Assembly (NCBI GenBank): GCA_023053575.1
Contig: JAKZAP010000005.1
Coordinates: 1,984,001-2,048,000, forward strand
Source: Branchinecta lynchi
Lineage: Eukaryota; Arthropoda; Branchiopoda; Anostraca; Branchinectidae
Reading direction: 5' to 3'
DNA: 64,000 nt
The notes under the pieces were generated by a model. It was not told the DNA's origin. It made no database searches and saw nothing but the letters and a program-made list of their open reading frames with translations. Position numbers and translations under genes: made by a program. Numbering within the stretch: the first letter of the stretch is position 1; every line of letters starts with the position of its first letter. Of the stretch, positions 10,701 through 21,156 are shown in pieces.

Positions 10701-13700
10701 AATAAGCAAGAGGGGTCCTTTAAGCCAGAACTCGGCCAAGCAAGCGAGTGTGGCTCAAGCCAGTTTCCCATGCTCAACCGTTGGTAAGCTGTTCTAGAAA
10801 GTGCTTTCGACTAAAACAAAAACAAACCATATATATCTCCCTGAAGGGTTGCACTGCAGTGGACTTTGAATTATATTCTGAAGATCTTTGTCTTCCAATA
10901 ATGCCACGTCTCATCCTAATCTGCCTTGTCTTGATCTGCTTCTATTCTAATTCTCCCAAAAACGATCATGCTTCAACAGAGAGGCTTCCAGACTTCTGAA
11001 GAACTTACATTATGGAAATTATTCTCTTCCAACAAAGCCATTTATGGCGAAATCTGCCCTGTTTTTAATCAATTTTTATTTTAATTTTCCGAAAATTGGC
11101 ATCTTTCTTCAGAGTATCATCTCTTCTGAAGGAACTACAGGGAAAGGCGTCAGTTGTCTCCAGTGCACCGTTGGAAGTCCGGCGCGAAACGCCACGCGAA
11201 CGGAAACTGATTCTGGATTTGCATTCCGGCTCGAGAAAACCTTTCCGAGGCTAACTTAGAATAGAATACCATTAGTTTGAGTTTGGCAGGTGGTGCTTGG
11301 GTATACAGCACACAAACAAGTTATCTAGGACGGGAACGGTGAGGTTCGTGTCGCGACATTCGTTAGAGTTTGTCAGTCAGCATCCTTTGTTTGACATGCT
11401 CCTAATTTGAGTGTCGAATGCTTTACCTAATGATCAAAGTGAATTAAATTATAGCGTTGTCCATGACAAAGCAAACAAATCAAGATGGAGAAGTGGAATC
11501 GCTTTGTTTGGGGCGGAATTGTATTGAGAAGTTACAGAAGTTGAATAGAACAAGACCAAAGGTTTCGATGGGATCCCAAAAATTCAATATCTGATCCAGA
11601 CAACTGGGTCTTGTCTTAGCCAGATCCAGTCTTCGCCAGACTCCGTGAACATTTTTACAATTAAAATTCAGAAACAGATTAAGGCCAAATAGCTAATCAC
11701 CTGAGAAAACCAAGTTCAGATTTGGATTCAGCATGTGTGTTTACCCCTATAAGTCATATCTGTTTTGACGAAAACTTCCTGCCACTTCTGCCAATTTCCC
11801 GGTTCCGGCCGAACTCCAGAACTACTTGTCCGGCGAAAAAAGAAAGCTCAAAGACGAAATCAGGGTATCTTCTTTCCCCAGTAATGAACATCTAATCAAC
11901 TTCAAATAGAAATTTAGCTTATAACAAGTTTTCCGATTCCAGCCGGATTCCGGTCGAACTATATGTCCAGGTAAAATACGATTGTCACACAGGGACTCAG
12001 CATCTCTTCTTACCCCTAAACCGCTTATCTAATCAACTAGAAATAAAACTTTGACTTCCAACAGTTTTCCGGTTTTGGCCGGATTCCGGACGAACTACAT
12101 GTCCGGGTAGAAACTTGTTTTCACATAAGTGTTCAGCATGTCTTCTTGCCTTAAATGGAACATCTAATCAACTCCAAATAAAACTTTTAATTTTGACAAA
12201 CTTTCCGGTTTGGGCCGGATTCCGGTCGAAATACTTGTCCGTCGAGAAAATAGTTTTCACCATCGTCTTCAGCATGTCTCCCTACCTCTAAATCGAACAT
12301 TTAATCAACTTCAAATAAAACTTTTACTTTCAACAAACTTTCCGGTTTGGGCCGGATTCCGGGCGAAATACTTGTCCATCGAGAAAATAGTTTTCACCAT
12401 CGTCTTCAGCATGTCTTCGTACCCCCAAATCGAACATCTAATCAACTTCAAATAAAACTTTTACTTTCAACAAACTTTCCGGTTTTGGCCGGATTCCGGG
12501 CGAACTACTTGTCCGAGGACAAAATGGTTTTCACCATCGTGTTCAGCATGTCTTCTTACCTCATAATCGACTATCACATTAGCTGTTTCAAAATATTTTG
12601 TTTGTCCCTTAATTTGAATCCCCTCCCCCACCCCTAAATGTAGAGCTACAAAGCCCATCTACGAACTTGACTGGTCCGACGACCCAAAGAACCCTCACAC
12701 CAAGTTTCATCAAAATATCTCATTCCCTTCGAGAGTTATCGTGCTTACAGACGGACGGACGGACGGACGGACGGACGGACGGACGGACGGACGGACGGAC
12801 GGACGGACGGACGGACGGACGGACAGACGGACGGACGGACGGACGGACAGACGGACAACTTTTGCGATGTCATAGGTATCCCTCCACTTACGTTTTGGGA
12901 TCCCAAAAACCGTAACGTAACGATTTGTTGAGACGTGGCTTAACAGGCTCAGAGTACGTGACGTTCTCGCTGGTCTTTGAGAAATCTGCTTTTTTGGGAT
13001 CCCAAAAGGTAAGTGGAAGGATACCTATGACTTCGTAAAAGTTGTCCGTCTGTCCGTCCGTCTGTGAGCACGATAACTCTTGAAGAGAATGAGATATTTT
13101 TAATGAAACTTGGTGTGAGGATCCTTTGGGCCAAGGGACAGGTCAAGTACGTAGATGGGCCCCGAATCTTTCTATTTGGTGGTGGGGGAGGGGTTTCAAA
13201 TTAAGGGGCGAAATAAATATTTTTCAAAAGCTAATACTTACTAAATAAAAGCTAACTAAATAAGTCGATTTATGGATAAGCAGACATGCTGAATCCGAAT
13301 ATGAATATTATTTTCTCGCCGGACAAGTAATTCACCCGAAATCCGGCAAAAACCGGAAAATTTGTTAAAAGAAAAGTTGAATCTGAAGTTGATTAGATGT
13401 TCTATTCTGGTGTAAGAGGACATGCTGAATCCGAATAAAAAAAAACTTCGAACATACTAAAGATAAACAAAAGCGTATGCGATCAGTTTAGTCATCTTCA
13501 AAGTCGCAACCGGCATTTACTGGGCCAAAAACAAGTCAGAATGCGCGTGACAACTGTCTGGTGAACAATTTAATAAAATTTGTCTACCAATTTTTCGAAA
13601 AAATCAGGTGGCTATATCAGTCCCTACCCTACCCCTTTATCCATACAAGCGAAAGCTCTGTGCGTAGCGCGATATGCTTTGTTCGGTCTATCGACGCCGG

Positions 13701-16700
13701 AGGGAGTCACGTTTCTTTTACATAGTCTTTGGGTTTAGTCATGGAAGTACGTCGTGTGTCGTGTGGGGGGGGGGGGGTCGAAAGGGTTGAGGTATGTTGT
13801 TCTAACCTCGTATGAAGATTCACTCGCAAAGTATTGGCCGAAGTAGAGTGGATTTCGAATTAAGGGTAAAAAAGGGATGTTTTACTAATGAAATAGTCGT
13901 GTAAAGGGTAAGGAGGCACGCTGAATCCATATCTGAACTTAGTTGTATTGCCGGACAAATAATTCACCTGAAATTTGGTTGAAGCTCAAACTTGTTTCTG
14001 AAGTCGATTAGAGATTCATTGCCGGATAAGTTGGCAAAATTTGCCAAAACCCAGAAATTTGGATTGAAAGGTTCTCTGTCAATGTCACTAGCTCTTTTGC
14101 TGTGCATGCAGATCGCAGGGAGTGCTGCTAAAATACGAGGATTTTTTTTTCAAAGTAAAGTACCTTTCTGAGGCCGATTAGGATGAGATATTGGAGTAAA
14201 CATCCTTGCTGAATCCATATCTGAACTTGGTTTTCTCATCCGATTAGATGTTTGGCCGTAAGTTGCCAAAAAGCTCTAAAACATTTTTGTACGTATTCAA
14301 GCGGTGGGTTAGGGTTACTAGCAACATTTTAAAGGGGTCTGGTGAAGACTCGGAAATTTACCAGATTCGATTGTTTGGATCAAGAAGTCCAATAAATATT
14401 AAATTTTTGGGATCCCATCGTGACATTTGGTCTTGTGTCACATGAAATTCGTGTTCGGTCATACTTCGTTAGTGGGAAGAGCCTCGTGGATGATGTCGTC
14501 TGTTATCGGAGCATATTCCCTATTCGCCACTATTGAATTAAATTCAAGACCTTTATTCCGGCCAGAAACCATAAACAAACACTACAACGAACGTATTACA
14601 AGACCACATAAATTAGCCGCACCCTTCTTCAAACGGGCAAAGACAGGCGAAGTCACGTGTTACATAATGCCGCAACTATGCAATTTTGAGATAGTAGCAA
14701 CCGATTTCTCAGAGATGTACGTTTCGCGTATCCCAACTGCGAAAGGTTCAGAACGCGGTACTCGTCCAACATCTCTGTAGAACTGCAAAAACGCGGGAGA
14801 CGCTTCCCATCTTCAGTCCCAATAGGGTTTGACGTTTGTACAGAGTGTCCTGTGACGCTGACTGCTACCATCTCATTTCCGCGAACAGCGACTAAAAGAA
14901 ACTACTGAAATAGAAAAAAATTGCTAAGAAGGCATTGCAGGTGCCTGTCTTCGCAGTCCCGAGTGACGGTCGAAAATCTTTAGCCCGTGGGTAATTCGAT
15001 TGTGAACGTGCATTTTCTTTTCTTTTTGTCCGAAAGCTGTTGCCTTTTTTTCTTCTCTGACACTTCTAGAATACCAAAATTTAACTCAGGAAGAAGAAGA
15101 AGAAAAAAGAATTAGCTGTATAAAGCTTACAAAATGGACCAGCTAACGATATCCAACCTTCTTATCTTTCCTTTCTTCGTTGGCCATGATCGCCAGTTCT
15201 CTTAGAATTTTGAATGTTTGCCAAATTGTCAGTTGTCTTTTTGAATTTGTTATGTTTGCCGCCGAAAACACTGAGAGAATCGCCGTACTCCCCAGTTTCT
15301 TCTTGAAAATTCAGCGTTCTTGCTGAATTTTTCGATGAATTTTATGCTGAATTATTGCTGCATTAATTGAGCGAAAATTTAAGTCCGAAAGCGAAATGTT
15401 GCATAAAATGCTGAATTAATTCAGCATTTTCGTTCGTTTCGGAGCTTTCGGACACGCTCTGTGTACGAGCTGGGAGTTCGCGTTACGCCTTTCTCGGTCT
15501 GGACTCAGACAGTCTTGGTATACATTACAGGACGGTGTAGTGGAAAATCGGATAAGCGGTAAATTTACAGCACATTCTTGTTCATCACCGAAGGGTGAAC
15601 GTTGACACCGTGATGGAATGCTGTATTTTTTAGCGTAACTTTAACTGTTCTTTGTCATGCGGACATCCATAAGCTTCTTTCAGGAGGCAGTATGGCCCGG
15701 CTTCCGAAGAAATAAAGAGCCTTTGTCGGTCCACTGGCTTAACTTCTTGTGCTATTACGGGGATTTTTTCGATTGGACGAACTACGTCGTGTCGATCCGA
15801 CAGTTGGCACCTCTCCCGAAGCTGGACAAGAACTGGGCTGACAGGGAAATCTGCATCGAAGATCCGTTCAACCTTGCACACAACTTAGGAGCTGGTCTTA
15901 CTCTTAAGATGGCGACACACATCAAATCTGTATTTATTGAATGTCGTGAGCACTTTGGAATCCCCAGTAGCACACTCCCAACTGACTGTAGATCCTGGCA
16001 GGTAAGGCACATCTCTGGGCTCTCTTCTTCACAATTGACATAAGTTCTCCTGAACACCCTGCGGTGCTGTAACCTCGATTCGCCTTAAACCATCTGCCTT
16101 TATTTAAAAGCTGGGTTGTCGGGAGTAGATTTAAAGTGGATGGTGAGTTTAAGGGGGGGGGGGGAGGATTAGCCATTGGGGAGAAAAGTAGGTTTATAGG
16201 AAAAAATAGGTTAAAGAATGGCCCTCACTTTTGCCCGATGTGTGGAAAGACGGATGAGGATGTGTTCCACTTTATGTGTGAATGTGAAGGATTGAGTGAT
16301 TTAAGGGTCAAATTTTTTTGAGCTGGAAATTACTAGGGAGGGGTGGCTATTAGAAAAAGTTGGAAGTACAAATATGGGGGATATCCGTAAGGTGGCTAGA
16401 TTCCTCCGCGTTGGTTTGTCCCATAGAGAGTGATTTTTGGAGTTTGTTGTGTTTCCTTTTTGTTTTGTTGCCATGACCCCAAGGTTTTTTTCATGCGATA
16501 AATTCATTCATTCATTCATTCATACAGGCATATTCTTAAAATTAGTAGTAAAACCAACAAAAATACCTTATGGGCCTCGACATCCTCTCAATTAATTTAC
16601 TTATGCTTTCGGTGTATAGGTTGTCATAAGCGCGGAAAGAGTCACTCATTGCTGCTTCGGTTGGATGGACGTTCCAGCAGTTAATTGGTCTGTTGGACCA

Positions 16701-18455
16701 TCGGTGAACGTCTTTTGAAAATTGGACGGATTTTTTTACAGAGACAAGATTGTTTATTCTATTTACTCTTTCTCAAGTTTTTCGTGTATTGGTTGCGTGA
16801 TGACGACCCTAATATTGACTTAAGCATTTTTAGCTGTGTGTTCATTTATGAACAATTCACGCTTGTGGCCGCTGTAGCCGGTTTTCCATTTTCGAGTTTT
16901 CTTTCACCGGTTTTTGTGGAGTTAATATCATGTTTTTGGTGTTGGGAAATGGGAAGGACTGGTTGAACAAGAAACTGGACTGGACTGGACTGGTTGTTGA
17001 TGGCGCTGGTATTGAAAATTTAAATGGTGAACTAGTTAATGAATGAACGAATATATTTATTACCCATCTTTACATAAAATGTCACTGATGGAGTAAACAA
17101 AAAAAAAATAAAGAAAGTGGAATGATAAACAACACAAGATACAATTTTAACTTGGCAATATTTAATTCAAAAAAAAAAGAGAGAAAAATACACTATACAC
17201 TATTATATATGCTCTATTTCTGTAACTATTGTTTAATTGCTGCATAGAGGCTGTTAGGGTCGAGGGATTCCAGAAATCGAGCACGACGAGCCTAATCGGA
17301 TCTTTAATCCCATGATTTCGTGTAACTCGTCGATTACGAGACCACAGCGGCAGCGCGAGCAGGAATTTAGCACGTTTGTAAAAAGTACTTCTAATAGTTC
17401 TAATACCAGATGTATGGAAATGTTTCCAGAAAGGTGCTAGTGCAAGTGCATGCGGTAATGCAAGGGCATTGTACCACCAGTCTGTTGTAACGCGCTTACG
17501 ACGCAGCAAGCATACCACATACTTTTCTGACTTTAGCGGAAAAATGCGCGGTTAGGCCGGAACGTGTAGATCGCAGGTCTTTACCGATGAGCAGCCGGAG
17601 ATAAGTCAGAGATTCGGCTTAGTACATGTCACCTAACGTCACCTTAATCGAAGAACTATCACGCTTTCTACCATTAAAAACAATCACATCACTTTTACTA
17701 GGGTTAAAACCATAAACTTCTAGCTTCACTTAAAAGAAACCCCTCGTGTGACAATTGCAGAATGTAAGAGTTATTCCCATTTTTAGGAATATTTCTGGCA
17801 TCGACGTTTTCTGGTTAAGAGTGCTCTCCCAAACGACCGACCTGGCTGCTTTAAGTGCGGCAGTGTTCGTCACCGAAAAAATGACTGCCCACGACTCATG
17901 AGCAACAGGCAGATCAACACCAGACCCGACGTTGGGAAGCGTACAGATCGAAAAGAAAGTGAAAACAGTAAGCGAGAGAACCCCGGAACGAGAAGTGGTT
18001 TTGAAAGAAAAGCAGAAATCCCAAGTAATGAGGTAGAGAAGGGCCATAAGTATGCCCAATCCCTCCACTCCCCCCACCATGATCGGATCGGGGAAACGAC
18101 GGGTAAGGGCCATAAGTACCAGCCAAGAGGAAGGAACCGCCGGTCAGAATCCGAGGCTTCTCAGGGGGCTCAGGCTGAGAACTGGAGGAAATATGTGCCG
18201 AGCGGAAAGAGAGAGAAAGAAGGAAAAGGACAGCAGAAAGAGGATTGGCCTGACCTCCCGACCTCCGCCGGAAGAGGTCGCGCACCCGCTCCGCTTAGAG
18301 ACAGTGCGAACACGGCCAAGCGTGCCGATGTGAAGGTTCAGAACGTGGAGCGTTCGGGAGCGTCTGGGAGAGAGACGGAAAACGGACCAGTACAAAACAG
18401 GCCTTTCAAGAAAGCAAACAGAAGAAAAGTGACGGCTGAAGGTGGGACCAGTTAA
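4479..18455 (+). CDS. TUT4/TUT7-like terminal uridylyltransferase, 3' half of gene (three coding exons)
   Basis: Three phase-0 exons (4479-4712, 15684-16001, 17787-18455) join in frame into the C-terminal ~406 residues of a nucleotidyltransferase of the TUT4/TUT7 (ZCCHC11/ZCCHC6) class. These enzymes add uridines to RNA 3' ends, such as pre-let-7 and short-tailed mRNAs, in the cytoplasm. Visible in order: the helical part with GDASKGSLSSYAY and VDGWNTWFF; the PAP-associated part with VVSIR and ICIEDPFNLAHNLGAG; a CCHC knuckle CFKCG..H....C; then a Lys/Arg/Ser/Glu-rich tail of roughly 190 residues and a stop. The catalytic Asp-triad exons are not seen in the window and should lie left of it. 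The first visible intron is about 11 kb and stuffed with repeats; the second holds two opposed LINE fragments. A possible AATAAA lies at 18577. The family call is strong; TUT4 cannot be told from TUT7. Confidence 0.88.
5255..6947 (+). mobile_element. GGGATCCC-bounded element, copy 1
   Basis: Starts aacaagaccaaaggtttcgatgggatcccaaaaattc and ends cacttacgttttgggatcccaaaaa, after a GACGGACAGACGG block. The interior has about ten ~137-bp tandem units each with ccggttttggccggattccgg, acttgtccg and ttcagcatgtctt. The series of 70-residue frames starting MGRIP are the units read in one frame and code for nothing recognisable. Confidence 0.88.
7614..8057. mobile_element. Foldback repeat, ~150-bp arms
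   Basis: Left arm 7614-7768 (tggtgcaaaacggatatgtc, gctatatttcgg, cttcttggcaagggtcctct, gcttttgag) recurs inverted at 7905-8057 with a ~135-bp spacer. Related sequence lies at 27165-27270, 53805-53880 and 63293-63527. Confidence 0.85.
8390..9206 (+). repeat. Degenerate tandem repeat (tataaaaagaacccgatgtgccgac units)
   Basis: The motif recurs near 8421, 8614, 8729, 8809, 8893, 8999, 9085 and 9195, with cgcccgacaaa spacers. The last part alternates about 106 and 86 bases, a ~192-base double unit. Frames reading KKNPMCRR come from the repeat. Confidence 0.8.
9207..10355 (+). mobile_element. GGGATCCC-bounded element, copy 2
   Basis: Same ends as copy 1. The interior is more diverged, and the 3' GACG block is reduced to agacggacacc. 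Confidence 0.85.
10689..10697 (+). promoter_or_regulatory. TATA box inside the TUT intron
   Basis: TATAAAAGG, a perfect strong TATA match in a non-repetitive island (about 10.6-11.5 kb) within the 11-kb intron. A possible short leader with a donor (ccgttg/gtaagc near 10787) follows. This suggests a nested transcription unit, but no confirmed gene. Confidence 0.35.
10901..10999 (+). CDS. Candidate small secreted peptide ORF (32 aa), nested in intron
   Basis: ATG ORF of 32 codons about 210 bases below the TATA box. The N terminus MPRLILICLVLICFYS is a plausible signal-peptide core and is followed by a short polar tail. No family is recognised and no exon with a matching phase was found downstream. 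A second open frame at 11044-11259 has a hydrophobic start and the motif CLQC, also unrecognised. Chance cannot be excluded. Confidence 0.2.
   Translation: MPRLILICLVLICFYSNSPKNDHASTERLPDF
11549..12909 (+). mobile_element. GGGATCCC-bounded element, copy 3, with expanded GACG array
   Basis: Nearly identical to copy 1 in its 5' kilobase but with fewer ~137-bp units. The 3' end carries a (GACG)n expansion at 12750-12857. Confidence 0.88.
12750..12857 (+). repeat. (GACG)n microsatellite
   Basis: About 26 GACG/GGAC units with rare GACA variants, inside copy 3. Other copies hold 3-8 units at the same place. Confidence 0.95.
12991..14436 (-). mobile_element. GGGATCCC-bounded element, copy 4 (inverted, diverged)
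   Basis: Begins tttttgggatcccaaaaggtaagtgg and ends tttttgggatcccatcg..ggtcttgt, the reverse complement of the other copies. It lies tail-to-tail with copy 3, about 80 bases apart. The interior includes a C/G run and no intact tandem array. Confidence 0.78.
14437..15683. other. Intron sequence, no gene recognised
   Basis: Rest of the TUT intron. A 117-codon open frame at 14427-14780 has no recognised motif. Near 15310-15440 there are repeated gctgaatt/aattcagc motifs. No other support. Confidence 0.4.
15684..16001 (+). CDS. TUT4/7-like exon: PAP-associated domain
   Basis: 106 codons, phase 0 at both ends, between cttctttcag and gtaaggca. Key stretches are VHWLNFLCYYGDFFDW, YVVSIR, ICIEDPF and HNLGAGLT, followed by a helix ending REHFGIP. 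EDPF..HNLGAG is the most diagnostic block of the TUTase PAP-associated domain. The open frame extends upstream of the splice acceptor to 15657, but that ATG is intronic. Confidence 0.9.
16100..16527 (+). mobile_element. LINE 3' fragment, (ATTC)n tail
   Basis: The frame at 16136-16321 has CPMCGKTDEDVFHFMCECE, the cysteine/histidine motif at the C terminus of many non-LTR retrotransposon ORF2 proteins. Further in another frame: KVARFLRVGLSHRE. It ends gcgataa(attc)n at 16496-16527. 5'-truncated. Confidence 0.8.
17030..17735 (-). mobile_element. LINE ORF2 C-terminal fragment
   Basis: The - strand reads LEVYGFNPSKSDVIVFNGRK, the RT-palm-to-thumb junction of jockey/CR1-like elements, then degenerate sequence and FYKRAKFLLALPLWSRNR..DPIRLVVLDFW. 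It lies just before the last TUT exon, facing the gene. Confidence 0.7.
17787..18455 (+). CDS. TUT4/7-like last exon: CCHC zinc knuckle and basic tail
   Basis: 222 codons plus stop after cccatttttag. It starts EYFWHRRFL, resembling the EYFF start of the same segment in vertebrate TUTs, then PNDRPGCFKCG and H....C, completing CX2CX4HX4C at 17847-17888. The remaining ~190 residues are low-complexity, rich in Lys, Arg, Glu, Ser and Gly, and look disordered. I first took the knuckle for a retrotransposon Gag, but the in-phase join to the PAP-associated exon and the EYF/PNDR context favour the TUT gene. Several overlapping - strand frames here are shadows. Confidence 0.8.
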   Translation, partial: EYFWHRRFLVKSALPNDRPGCFKCGSVRHRKNDCPRLMSNRQINTRPDVGKRTDRKESENSKRENPGTRSGFERKAEIPSNEVEKGHKYAQSLHSPHHDRIGETTGKGHKYQPRGRNRRSESEASQGAQAENWRKYVPSGKREKEGKGQQKEDWPDLPTSAGRGRAPAPLRDSANTAKRADVKVQNVERSGASGRETENGPVQNRPFKKANRRKVTAEGGTS

Positions 18456-18576
18456 AGTCTTTAGGTATGTCATCGCGTTTTTTTAAGTTCGGCTTTGACA
18501 TCGGTGAATAGTCATATTCTACGAGATTTGTTGCTACTTTATTAGGCTGCGCAGCAACCGGGTCGGTTCTTCCGAT

Positions 18577-18582
18577 AATAAA
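18577..18582 (+). promoter_or_regulatory. Candidate polyadenylation signal of the TUT-like gene
   Basis: AATAAA 122 bases after the stop codon at 18455. It is the first such hexamer downstream. No downstream GT-rich element was assessed. Confidence 0.35.
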
Positions 18583-18599
18583 TAATGTACTTTATTTCC

Positions 18600-18965
18600 T
18601 TAAAGGACCTGTCTTACCTATAATACTAACGCAACCTACTTCCATAATCGCTACATACATTTCTAAACCCGGAGACCCCCAATTTCGTACGGTACTAACC
18701 CCTCTAACAAAACCGCGCTGATTTTGTCACTTGCCGTGTTTTGCTACCGTCCATGTGTATCACGCTGTCGACGGTAGTCTGCGAGAAGTTTTTCCATCAG
18801 AAAAGACGATCATGTAAATTGTTTCCTTGTTTTCGCTACAAGTCAGCGGGTCTCGTAAAAGGCTTAAAGAGAGAAAACTGTGGGTTAATTTTTGAAAGCA
18901 CAGCCTATAGTTTTCAAGTATTCAAATATTTTTTAAATATTTTAAGAGTGCGAGTGGTCCTTTAA
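18600..18965 (+). repeat. Dispersed repeat, paired with 24805-25160
   Basis: Shares aaaggacc(tgtc), caacctacttcc, aacccggagac, aagtcagcgggt and aaaaggcttaaa in the same order with 24805-25160. Unclassified, about 350 bp. Confidence 0.6.
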
Positions 18966-19524
18966 TAGCTTGTATTGTACATGCTAGCACTGGATCGTCA
19001 TTCACACAGATTACACATGACACAAGTACCATAAATAACATTCATCTACACGTACAATTTAACTGGAATTTAAGTATTGGGTGAAATGGGTACAAAAGAT
19101 TTCAGATAACGATCAGTCGAGTTTATTGTTGGACTTATAGCGACAGGCCGCACGGTGTTGAAAAGGGTTCTCTTACGAAAGTACCTAAATCAAAATAACA
19201 CTAAGGAGTAGCGCCAAGACCTATGCGTACTATGTATCAGTATCGGGCCTTACCAGTAGCTCCGGCCACTACCCTCGGGACATTCGAAGTGAGACGAAAA
19301 TGGCGGTTCGAAATTTCTAATAGGCTACAGCTAAGATGCGGTCTGCATACATCGAGGAAACAGGGGAGGCTCTTTTTTTTTGCTGTGTTCACATAAGTTA
19401 TCGGACCCAGCGCTGGTAACCGACTGATCGAGTTTCAGTAAGGACGTTCTCTGTCGTTAGTGGTGCTAGTGTCGCTATTTTTCGAGTGTATGTCACTTTT
19501 TTCAAGCCTTGGTGCTATTCCATA
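18966..19524. other. No gene recognised
   Basis: No credible ORF, repeat or RNA seen between the dispersed repeat and the hAT-like MITE. Confidence 0.4.
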
Positions 19525-19816
19525 CAGCGTGTTCCACCCTTCTAACAATAGTAACTATTAGTTACTATTTTCGTTCCAGCCTCGTAAAAAGTTACTACGC
19601 TGACCATTGCAACCTTCTCTGAATAGTAACTATTTGCTTACCTTGCTAGGGAGCGTCGTACGCGTAGTAACTACGCATCTCTGTAACGTGATAGGTCGGA
19701 TTCGCCCGTGGCATGATAATCTACTGGGAAACAAAATCGTCCCAGCCTTGATGGTAAAAAGCCAGAATTCGTGACGTCATGCATAGTAACTACGGTAAGT
19801 AGGGTGGAACACGCTC
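19525..19816 (+). mobile_element. hAT-like MITE, copy 1
   Basis: Inverted ends AGCGTGTTCCACCCT..AGGGTGGAACACGCTC and many internal AGTAACTA/TAGTTACT motifs. Same family, opposite orientation, as 52793-53095. No target duplication is preserved. Confidence 0.82.
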
Positions 19817-20161
19817 CTAGTGAAACAAACAGTATCTAGTGTAAAGCAGCGTAGAACTTCGTACCTGAACTTGCGTCAGGACGCAAGCTGAGAAACTCGC
19901 CCTAGCGACAGCTTTATTCCATCAAGCTCGGTCGTCCGTGTGGAGCATCGACAGTTGAAGCCAGGGGCGAGCCTAGCCCACCTCGTGCTGTAACAACGGA
20001 AACTCAGCTGTATAAATTTTTGCTTTAACAGTTTAGCTAGCAAGCAAACAAGCTGCCTTTTTTGTGTCCAACACTTTTGACGATGCTCATGATTTTATTT
20101 ATGACCCGTCAAAATAAACACAATTATTTTATAAGTAGTGAACTGATAGTAGACAAAAATG

Positions 20162-20233
20162 CTCCTCAGTTGGGATTTGAACCCAAGACCCTCTGCTTAC
20201 AAGGCAGTCACTCTACCACTGAGCTACCGAGGG
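20162..20233 (-). tRNA. tRNA-Thr (anticodon TGT), near-intact gene or recent pseudogene
   Basis: 72-nt cloverleaf on the - strand. Acceptor CCCTCGG pairs with CTGAGGA except the first pair (C-A); D arm GCTC/GAGT; box A TAGCTCAGTGG; anticodon loop CTTGTAA; a perfect T stem TTGGG/CCCAA with TTCAAAT; and a TTTTT Pol III terminator about two bases past the 3' end. The first acceptor pair and the top anticodon-stem pair (A-A) are mismatched, so it may be a pseudogene or SINE head. Confidence 0.6.
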
Positions 20234-20465
20234 GTGGCTTGCGAACAGAGTTCGCAAACCACTACAATAGTCTGGTAGAAGCCGGCCATAGGAACAGTGA
20301 TCCCCCCCGAAGGCAAATTCATCTAACCAGTTCGCATCCCCATGTCACTTAAAGTAGTAATACAAGTCCCTTGTGTAAAGTGCCATCTATATTAAAAAAC
20401 ACAATTAACTTACGAAATACACAAAATAACTCCTACCCTAAAACTAAACCAAGAGGGTTTTCTAG

Positions 20466-20700
20466 TCGTGATCAATATGTTGGCCATAAGTTTATATTTG
20501 TTTCTCCACTGCTATTAGTAGATCACTAATTTGATACGAATGGAAATTTTCGAGTTTCTCGTCCAAGGGGGAGGCGTAATATATATTTAGCAAAACGATA
20601 GAATGCTGACCGGATTTGTTTTTTGTCTGAATTTGGTGAGAAGTCTCCAAAGATATACAGGACGTGAGGTAGGGCGATTGAATTGTAAATTGGCCCGAGG
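20466..20700 (-). mobile_element. LINE 3' fragment (family of 55440-55905)
   Basis: The reverse complement matches 55485-55740 almost throughout (tcgccctacctcac, aaaacagacaaaaaac, cctcccccttggacgag, gtggagaaacaaatag). Frames are broken. Confidence 0.78.
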
Positions 20701-21156
20701 ATGGGACGTTGTGGAGCTCGGTATATAATATCATGTGACCTGCATTACAGTAAAAGAAGTACACTTTCAGAGAGTCGACTTGGACTGACTTCATGTTGAA
20801 AAATCATAGTAAGTCGATGGAAAATAGGTAAGTAAAAATTTGAAGTACTTTGGCTCGGTATTTTGACGTCACGAGCTTGGTTGAAACCAGGTTCTTTTTT
20901 AATCTTGTTATGATGTTCCTTATAAATCTTATTTGGTATGTTTTAAAAGAAATAAATGATACGATTCTTCTATAAGCTTTGTTTGTCAAGAAAGTTCGGA
21001 GGTGCATAAAGATTGGTGCGCACAGACCGCGGATTTACATTTGCCTGGGTGACTTAGGCGTCGCTAGCGGAAAGAAAACGCGCCGCGCCCTTTCAACTCC
21101 AAATCAAACTTCGTTCTCGTCTCGTCGCAGAAAGATGCGTTCTGTGAGCATCAAGC

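Noticed and set aside
17847..17888. CCHC knuckle as retrotransposon Gag/ORF1
   Set aside because: First suspected because LINEs flank it, but the exon joins in phase to the PAP-associated exon and has the TUT EYF..PNDR lead-in.
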